Positions 6,136 to 10,893 of a DNA stretch of 10,893 bases are shown in pieces (the first letter of the stretch is position 1; every line of letters begins with the position of its first letter). Source of the DNA: Gammaproteobacteria bacterium (GTDB lineage Bacteria > Pseudomonadota > Gammaproteobacteria > Steroidobacterales > Steroidobacteraceae); assembly GCA_030043215.1 (NCBI GenBank), contig JASHYG010000223.1:1-10893 (forward strand). Reading direction: 5' to 3'. The notes under the pieces were generated by a model. The model saw only the letters and a list, made by a program, of their open reading frames with translations. It did no database searches and was not told the DNA's origin. A program made the position numbers and the translations under genes.

Positions 6136-8016
6136 ATGAGAATCGCAATGAAGCCGCAGGCTCCGACGAGCGGCAGAGTGGCACTCTCCGGAGTCGCCGC
6201 GCTCGGCATCGTCTTCGGCGACATCGGCACGAGCCCGCTCTACACTCTGAAGACCGTCCTCGATCTCACTGGCAGCCATCCCTCCCCGCAGGCCGTTCTC
6301 GGGGTCCTGTCGCTGGTTCTGTGGACGCTCGTCATCGTCACGAGCGTGAAGTACGTGGCCGTCGCGATGAGCATCGACAACGATGGAGAGGGAGGCATCG
6401 TCGCTCTCATGTCGCTGCTCGCCCTGAGGAAGCACCGGCGACCCGCCATCATCGCCGTGGGGCTGTTCGGCGCCGCGCTGATCTACGGTGATGGGGCGAT
6501 CACGCCCGCCATCTCCGTGCTCTCGGCCCTCGAAGGGCTCAACATCGCCCTGCCCTCCTTGCATCCCTACGTCCTCCCGGCTGCCGTCGTGGTGCTCATC
6601 GCGCTGTTCGCCATTCAACCGATGGGAACGGCGCGCATCGCAAGCGCTTTCGGTCCGATCATGGGATTGTGGTTCCTGAGCATCGGCGTGCTTGGAGCAT
6701 GGGGCGTGCTGCAACACCCGGCCGTCCTTGCGGCGATCAATCCGGTTCTCGGACTGCGATATCTGTTCACGCACGGCTATGCGGGCTTCCTGGTGCTTGG
6801 CGGAGTATTCCTCTGCGTGACGGGAGCGGAGGCGCTGTACGCCGACATGGGCCATTTCGGTCCGCGCCCCATCCGGCTCGCCTGGTCCGCGGTCGTCTTT
6901 CCGAGCCTGCTACTCAACTACGCCGGGCAAGCAGCCCTCGTGCTCGGCGGCGCCCCGACGAGCGACAACATCTTCTTCCGCCTGTGCCCGCAACCCCTGC
7001 TCATCCCGCTGATCGGGCTTGCGACCGCCGCGACGATCATCGCGAGCCAGTCCATCGTCACGGGCGCATTCTCGATGACACGGCAGGCGATCCAGCTCGG
7101 CTGGCTGCCGCGGCTAATGATCAAGCAGACGTCCGCGCAGGGCTATGGGCAGATCTATGTGGGAGCGGTCAACTGGATCCTCATGCTCGTCACCGTGGGC
7201 CTCGCGCTGTCCTTCCGCACATCCGATCACCTCGCGGCCGCCTACGGCATCGCGGTGTCGTTCACCATGCTGATGACCTCGGCACTGATCTTCATCGCCT
7301 TGCGCGAGGTGCGCGGCTGGAGCCTGCTCGCGAGCGGCGCGGTCGCCGGCGGGTTCCTGTGCATCGACGCCGCGTTCCTGGCGGCCAACCTCACGAAGGT
7401 TCTCCAGGGCGGCTATGTGCCGCTGCTGCTTGCGAGCTGCGTCTACGGCGTGATGCTGATCTGGCACCGGGGAACTGCCGCCGTCTCGGCCGCGATCAGC
7501 GAGACGCTGGTCCCGATTCCCGATTTCCTCGCTGCGATCGCGGCGCGGCAGGTTCCCCGCGTCCCGGGAACGGCGGTGTTCCTCACGCGAACCCTGAACG
7601 GTACCCCGCCGGTCATGAAGTGGCACGTCAAGAAGAATCGCGCCTTGCACGAGAAGGTCTTCGTGCTCGCGATCGTCACGGAATCCATTCCCTGGGTGCA
7701 GGATACCGGGCGCCTGACGGTCAAGGAGATCGCCCCCAGCTGCTGGCGCGCAGTCGCACGGTACGGCTTCATGGAGCGTCCCGACATCCCCGCGCTGCTC
7801 GAGCGTACCCCGGAGCTCGGGTGCGCCCTGCAGCTCGATGACGTCACCTACTACGTCGGCCACGAAACGATCGTGCACCGCGAGGACGGTGGGGGTCTGG
7901 CCGCGTGGGAGGAAGCGCTCTATTCCGCGATGGTCCGAAATGCCGTGCACGTGAGCGACTTCTTCCGCTTGCCGAGCGACAGCGTCGTCGAGATGGGCCG
8001 GCAGATCCCGATCTGA
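6136..8016 (+). CDS. kup: Kup-type low-affinity potassium uptake permease
   Basis: K+/H+ symporter of the inner membrane (KUP/HAK/KT family), giving constitutive potassium uptake. The 626-residue length is normal for bacterial Kup. Family motifs are clear: GDIGTSPLYT (28-37) in the first membrane helix, DNDGEGGIVALMSL (81-94), and YGDGAITPAISVLSALEG (117-134). About twelve hydrophobic segments run to about residue 445, followed by a soluble C-terminal domain of about 180 residues that ends in the typical SDFFRLPSDSVVEMG stretch. The ATG at 6136 is used. A second ATG at 6148 (MKPQAP) is possible, as neither has a well-placed Shine-Dalgarno. There is no functional link to the glucuronate genes beyond proximity. 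The stop lies 14 bp from that of the convergent hydroxylase gene. Confidence 0.96.
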   Translation: MRIAMKPQAPTSGRVALSGVAALGIVFGDIGTSPLYTLKTVLDLTGSHPSPQAVLGVLSLVLWTLVIVTSVKYVAVAMSIDNDGEGGIVALMSLLALRKHRRPAIIAVGLFGAALIYGDGAITPAISVLSALEGLNIALPSLHPYVLPAAVVVLIALFAIQPMGTARIASAFGPIMGLWFLSIGVLGAWGVLQHPAVLAAINPVLGLRYLFTHGYAGFLVLGGVFLCVTGAEALYADMGHFGPRPIRLAWSAVVFPSLLLNYAGQAALVLGGAPTSDNIFFRLCPQPLLIPLIGLATAATIIASQSIVTGAFSMTRQAIQLGWLPRLMIKQTSAQGYGQIYVGAVNWILMLVTVGLALSFRTSDHLAAAYGIAVSFTMLMTSALIFIALREVRGWSLLASGAVAGGFLCIDAAFLAANLTKVLQGGYVPLLLASCVYGVMLIWHRGTAAVSAAISETLVPIPDFLAAIAARQVPRVPGTAVFLTRTLNGTPPVMKWHVKKNRALHEKVFVLAIVTESIPWVQDTGRLTVKEIAPSCWRAVARYGFMERPDIPALLERTPELGCALQLDDVTYYVGHETIVHREDGGGLAAWEEALYSAMVRNAVHVSDFFRLPSDSVVEMGRQIPI

Positions 8017-8030
8017 GCGGCGCGTCACCG

Positions 8031-8612
8031 CTACTCGGGCAGCTCCAGCTTACGCGAGGCGATAGCCTTCACTCGCGCTCCCGATGAGATGTGGGTACCG
8101 AACACGTAGTCCCAGACTGGCGTCGTCACACCGAAATTGCCGTATGCGGCGGCATGATGCCGCAGGTGCCGATGCGACGCTGCCTTCAGGGCGATCGCGA
8201 GCCGGCGCGGACGGCGGTAATGAATGACGTGGTGCACGATCCCATACCAGAGCCAGCCCATGATGAGCCCGCTGATGGCTCCGAACGCGATATTCAGCGT
8301 GAACAGGCGCCAGAGGGGCAGGAAGAACAGTACCCCCAGAATCAGCAGGCTCAGCCAGGTCGGGGTACCGAGGTAAGCGCGCGGTGACGCATGATGGGCG
8401 TGGTGGAGATCCGTGACGATGGGCATTCGATGAAACACGAAGCGATGCATGACGTACTCGACGAGCGTCCAGCTGGCGGCGCCGGCGATCGCCGCGCCCA
8501 GCCAGATCAGCTGATCCGACCGACTCCCCTCGAGCGTCAGAGCGACCAGCGCGACCAGTAGCACCGCGTAGATGATGAAGTCCGCGTAGTAGCCAAGCTT
8601 GCCGTTCACCAT
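8031..8612 (-). CDS. Membrane fatty acid hydroxylase / sterol desaturase superfamily protein
   Basis: Predicted integral-membrane di-iron oxygenase acting on a lipid substrate. The 193-residue product has hydrophobic segments at about 9-28, 36-55, 86-105 and 107-126. It carries the histidine clusters that bind the two irons: HRFVFH (56-61), HHAHH (70-74), HHVIH (127-131) and HRHLRHH (147-153). It ends with a WDYVFGTH segment typical of the superfamily. The arrangement resembles ceramide/fatty-acid 2-hydroxylases and related bacterial proteins. The substrate cannot be named from sequence, and carotenoid or sterol modification is also possible. I chose the ATG at 8612 because GAGGCAGG lies 5-12 bases upstream of it. 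An ATG at 8642 would add ten residues without a good ribosome-binding site. It is convergent with kup (14-bp gap) and stands alone on its strand. Confidence 0.88.
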   Translation of the reverse strand: MVNGKLGYYADFIIYAVLLVALVALTLEGSRSDQLIWLGAAIAGAASWTLVEYVMHRFVFHRMPIVTDLHHAHHASPRAYLGTPTWLSLLILGVLFFLPLWRLFTLNIAFGAISGLIMGWLWYGIVHHVIHYRRPRRLAIALKAASHRHLRHHAAAYGNFGVTTPVWDYVFGTHISSGARVKAIASRKLELPE

Positions 8613-8683
8613 GCTTGCCTGCCTCGCCCCTCCGGCCGACATTCCGGCCTATGGTAGTGCAACTCGCGGCGCGGCGGGCGCTG

Positions 8684-8696
8684 ACTGACTGTCAGT
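8684..8696. promoter_or_regulatory. Operator-like palindrome upstream of the hydroxylase gene
   Basis: ACTGAC-T-GTCAGT is a perfect 13-bp odd palindrome, 72 bp upstream of the hydroxylase start. An overlapping direct repeat (CTGACTGACTG, 8681-8691) gives a second register, CTGAC-N5-GTCAG (8681-8695). It stands out from the GC-rich surroundings. TGAC/GTCA half-sites in short palindromes are common in TetR-family operators, so repressor control of the hydroxylase is plausible. No regulator gene is adjacent to support this. Confidence 0.4.
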
Positions 8697-8739
8697 TGCC
8701 GCAGCTCCCGGCGAGCCCCCGCCGGTCGGTACGCCGAGG

Positions 8740-8940
8740 CGTACGTGCAGTAATGCGGAGAGCGGCGGGAGGAAGGGAATCAGCGAGTCCTGCCTGCTGT
8801 GGACGATGATGACAGGAATGTGAACCTGACGGATTCGCCCTCCCCGGCGCCAAGCTCCACGGCGGGTGCCGAGCCGAGCGAATGTCCCCACAGGATGATG
8901 CGCCCGGGTGGCGAAGCGCCAGGTGCTTGGAGGCATAATT
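8740..8940 (-). pseudogene. Decayed alpha/beta hydrolase remnant
   Basis: Two pieces of one hydrolase fold survive in different minus-strand frames. The first (from 8905) reads GRIILWGHSLGSAPAVEL and contains the nucleophile elbow GHSLGS (8870-8887). The second reads VHIPVIIVHSRQDSLIPF (8772-8825), the strand that carries the catalytic Asp in this family (codon at 8789). Ser and Asp codons start 92 bp apart. That is not a multiple of three, and it equals about 31 codons where intact relatives have roughly 60-80. A deletion plus frameshift near 8837-8845 explains this. No start codon, N-terminal core or C-terminal His segment is recognisable, and the N-terminal side runs into the SDR gene start. 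The outer limits given are approximate. This is the only coding trace in the 356 bp between the hydroxylase and SDR genes. Confidence 0.7.
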
Positions 8941-8968
8941 CCGTCACGCCCGAATGATTCGGACAGGC

Positions 8969-9832
8969 ATGAATACGCGTCCCCGCACCATCGTGATCAC
9001 CGGCGCCACCTCGGGCATCGGCGAAGTCGCCGCCTTGCGGCTGGCCGAGCACGGCGCACGCATCGTGTTCGTGGCGCGTGATGCCGCGCGCGCCGAGGCG
9101 TTGCTCACGCGGCTGCGCTCCGTGAACCCGCACTCTGCACATTCGTGGCACCTGGCCGACCTGTCACAGATCGAGACCATGCGCCGCGTGGGCGATGAGA
9201 TCGCTGCGCGAGAACCCCACATCGATGTCCTGATCAACAACGCCGGAGCGGTCTTCATGCGCCCGGTTCGCACGCCCGATGGTCTGGCAGCCAGTTTCGC
9301 GACCAACCACCTCGCCTATTACGTGCTCACGCTGCGGTTACTCGACCGACTGCGCTCTACGTCCGGAGCGCGGATCATTTGCACCTCCTCGCGCGCGCAT
9401 CGCTTTGCGAGCTTCGATCTCGAGCACCTGCAGCGCGATGGGATTCGCGGCTATGCGCTGTCCAAGCTCTGCAACCTGCTGTTCGTGCGACGCCTGTCGC
9501 AGTTGCTGATCGGCCACGATATCAGCGTCAACGCGCTACATCCCGGATTCGTCGCCACGCGCTTTGCCGACAACAGCGGCTTCCTCTGGCGTACCTTGAT
9601 GCAGTGGCGCAAGGCCACCCACGGGCGCACGCCCGAGGAAGGCGCGCGCACGATCGTCTATCTGGCGGAAGCCGAGGAGATCGCTGGAAGATCCGGACTG
9701 TACTTCGTCGATTGCATGCCGACCGAACCGTCAGCTGCCGCGCAGAGCGATGCCGATGCGCAGCGCCTGTGGGAGCTTTCCTCGCGGCTGACGGACGTTC
9801 ATTTCCCCGGGTTCGGAAACGGCACCGCATGA
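8969..9832 (+). CDS. SDR family NAD(P)-dependent oxidoreductase, retinol-dehydrogenase-like
   Basis: Short-chain dehydrogenase/reductase of 287 residues with a full Rossmann fold. It has the cofactor motif TGATSGIG (11-18), NNAG (90-93), Asn in ATNHL (113), the Ser pair in ICTSSRAH (140-141), and catalytic Tyr162 and Lys166 in YALSK. HPGFVATRF follows. The Arg at the end of the second strand (FVARD) suggests NADP(H). The LINNAG...TSSRAH...YALSKLCN pattern is that of the WWOX/retinol-dehydrogenase-like group, whose bacterial members act on unknown carbonyls or alcohols, so no substrate is assigned. I prefer the ATG at 8969, which has GGA five bases upstream. The in-frame ATG at 8954 adds five residues without a ribosome-binding site at normal spacing. 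Its 3' end overlaps nnrS on the opposite strand by 34 bp. Confidence 0.92.
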   Translation: MNTRPRTIVITGATSGIGEVAALRLAEHGARIVFVARDAARAEALLTRLRSVNPHSAHSWHLADLSQIETMRRVGDEIAAREPHIDVLINNAGAVFMRPVRTPDGLAASFATNHLAYYVLTLRLLDRLRSTSGARIICTSSRAHRFASFDLEHLQRDGIRGYALSKLCNLLFVRRLSQLLIGHDISVNALHPGFVATRFADNSGFLWRTLMQWRKATHGRTPEEGARTIVYLAEAEEIAGRSGLYFVDCMPTEPSAAAQSDADAQRLWELSSRLTDVHFPGFGNGTA

Positions 9833-10893
9833 TGTGCGGTCGCGCGGCACGGCCCGAGTAGGAGCGGCGTGTAGCGCAGCGCGAAGACGCCGAACGCGCC
9901 GATCCACAGCGCGGCGGCGGCGAGCAGCCAGTCCACGCGGGTCTGCGCGCCAAAAGCCGCGGTAACGCGTGCGGCGGTCGCCAGGACGATCAGCACATAG
10001 ATCAGCGTGGTCGCCCGGTCGGCTGACAGCTCGTACCCGGTGTGGCCACGCGTCGCGCGCGTCATCACCGCCAGGATCATCGTGCCGAGGGCGCCCACAG
10101 TCAGCGCGTGGATCGCGGCGCTCAGGGGAAATGCGGGATCCCACGTCGCAAGTCCCAGTGCCACTACTCCGACAACCAACCAGGTGTAGCCCACGTGCAG
10201 GGCGAGCAGCAGCGGTTCCGTCCGAGTGGCCGCAGTGCGCCAGCGTGACAGCCTCCAGAGGTTGACCGCACCACCGCAGACAAGCGCCAAGGCTGTCAGA
10301 CGCCTCTGCGGAAAGAGGACCCAGGCGAGGAGCGCGGCATGCAGCACTCCCAGCGCCGCGCGATCGACGATACCGGCGGCGGGGGGCAGGCGCTCCTGGC
10401 CACGACTCGCCAGCCAATTGCGCGTGAACGCGGGGACAATCCGGCCGCCGATCACCGAAATCAGGATCAGGATGGCGGCGAGCCCGAGCCGCCAGCCGTA
10501 GCCGGTGAGGCTGCCGAGGCCGGCTTCCATGCCGAGATCCATCAGCAGCTGGGCCAGCGCAAGAACGACGACCGGGACGAACATGGGGCGGTTGCGCCGG
10601 TTGCCGCTGGCGATGATCTCGCGCGTGACCACCGCGGCGAGCGCGGCCGGGAAAGCGATGTCCGCCGCGATGGCCAGCCACGCCGGCAAGAATGCGCAGA
10701 TCATCGTATCGACGCGGCCCAGGAGCCATAGTCCAAACAGCAGCCCAAGGAGAGCGCCGCGCACGGGCGGGCGACCGGTCCACTCCGGAATAGCCGTGAG
10801 CAGGAACCCCGCCGCCGCGGCCAGCACAAAGCCAAAGAGCATCTCGTGGACATGCCAGTCGAGCGGGTCGAGGCGGCTCGGCAGCTCGAGGCC
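9799..10893 (-). CDS. nnrS: NnrS family haem-copper membrane protein (5' end outside window)
   Basis: Polytopic inner-membrane protein of the NnrS family. Studied members bind haem and copper and protect against nitrosative stress from nitric oxide. The minus-strand frame is open from base 10893, so 364 residues are visible and the start is outside. The ATG at 10842 is an internal codon. The first visible residues read RLDPLDWHVHEMLFGF, the family's conserved near-N-terminal motif with likely metal/haem His residues. Further landmarks are IGGRIVPAFTRNWL and HALTVGALGTMILAVMTRATRGHTG, both strongly characteristic. Many hydrophobic helices fill the rest. An estimated 40-60 N-terminal residues are missing. 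The stop at 9799-9801 lies inside the 3' end of the convergent SDR gene. No NsrR or NnrR site can be judged because the promoter lies beyond the window. Confidence 0.93.
   Translation of the reverse strand, partial: GLELPSRLDPLDWHVHEMLFGFVLAAAAGFLLTAIPEWTGRPPVRGALLGLLFGLWLLGRVDTMICAFLPAWLAIAADIAFPAALAAVVTREIIASGNRRNRPMFVPVVVLALAQLLMDLGMEAGLGSLTGYGWRLGLAAILILISVIGGRIVPAFTRNWLASRGQERLPPAAGIVDRAALGVLHAALLAWVLFPQRRLTALALVCGGAVNLWRLSRWRTAATRTEPLLLALHVGYTWLVVGVVALGLATWDPAFPLSAAIHALTVGALGTMILAVMTRATRGHTGYELSADRATTLIYVLIVLATAARVTAAFGAQTRVDWLLAAAALWIGAFGVFALRYTPLLLGPCRATAHHAVPFPNPGK

Noticed and set aside
4728..6230. A 500-codon minus-strand open frame across the uxuB end, kdgK and the kup start
   Set aside because: It overlaps three well-identified genes in another frame and has low-complexity Arg/Ala/Gly content.
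7114..8028. 304-codon minus-strand open frame inside kup
   Set aside because: Highly charged, His/Arg/Asp-rich product typical of the antisense of a membrane protein gene; Kup itself is certain.
8615..8809. Small plus-strand open frame in the spacer upstream of the SDR gene
   Set aside because: Arg-rich, no ribosome-binding site, and it lies opposite the operator-like palindrome and hydrolase remnant; not supported as a gene.
9731..10783. Second long minus-strand open frame overlapping nnrS
   Set aside because: It is a frame-shifted shadow; the NnrS motifs lie in the other minus-strand frame that runs off the window edge.
1..10893. tRNA, rRNA, CRISPR, insertion sequences, prophage or defence genes
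   Set aside because: I looked on both strands for repeats, terminal inverted repeats, transposase or integrase motifs and found none; the content is ordinary metabolism and membrane functions.

Overview
The window is GC-rich bacterial chromosome. Third codon positions are strongly G/C throughout, and the gene content is typical of a proteobacterium. A gammaproteobacterium of the Xanthomonadales/Steroidobacterales kind is my best guess, from the combination of a secreted GH67 enzyme, an enolase-superfamily ManD, Kup and NnrS. This is inference only, because no rRNA or other marker gene is present. I see no mobile elements, CRISPR arrays, tRNAs or rRNAs.

Region 1 (1-6001) is a D-glucuronate / glucuronoxylan utilisation locus. 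It holds manD (D-mannonate dehydratase, 5' end outside the window), aguA (exported GH67 alpha-glucuronidase), uxuB (fructuronate reductase) and kdgK (2-keto-3-deoxygluconate kinase). Together they form most of one route. AguA releases 4-O-methylglucuronate or glucuronate from xylan fragments outside the cytoplasm. After import and isomerisation to fructuronate (UxaC, not in view), UxuB makes D-mannonate, ManD dehydrates it to KDG, and KdgK makes KDPG for the Entner-Doudoroff aldolase. The importer, UxaC, the KDPG aldolase and a regulator are not visible here.

Region 2 (6136-8612) carries kup (K+ uptake permease) and a small membrane di-iron hydroxylase of the fatty-acid-hydroxylase/sterol-desaturase superfamily. 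Region 3 (8613-8968) has no intact gene. It contains a short palindrome resembling a repressor operator and the decayed remains of an alpha/beta hydrolase. Region 4 (8969-10893) carries an SDR oxidoreductase and nnrS (5' end outside the window), which overlap tail to tail.

The eight intact or edge-truncated genes alternate strands without exception (+ - + - + - + -). They form four convergent pairs with 80, 3, 14 and -34 bp between stop codons, separated by three divergent intergenic regions. No two neighbouring genes can share an mRNA, including the four genes of the single glucuronate pathway. I found no clearly new system. The points most worth a second look are this alternating layout, the start-codon hairpin of uxuB, the operator-like palindrome upstream of the hydroxylase, and the broken hydrolase.
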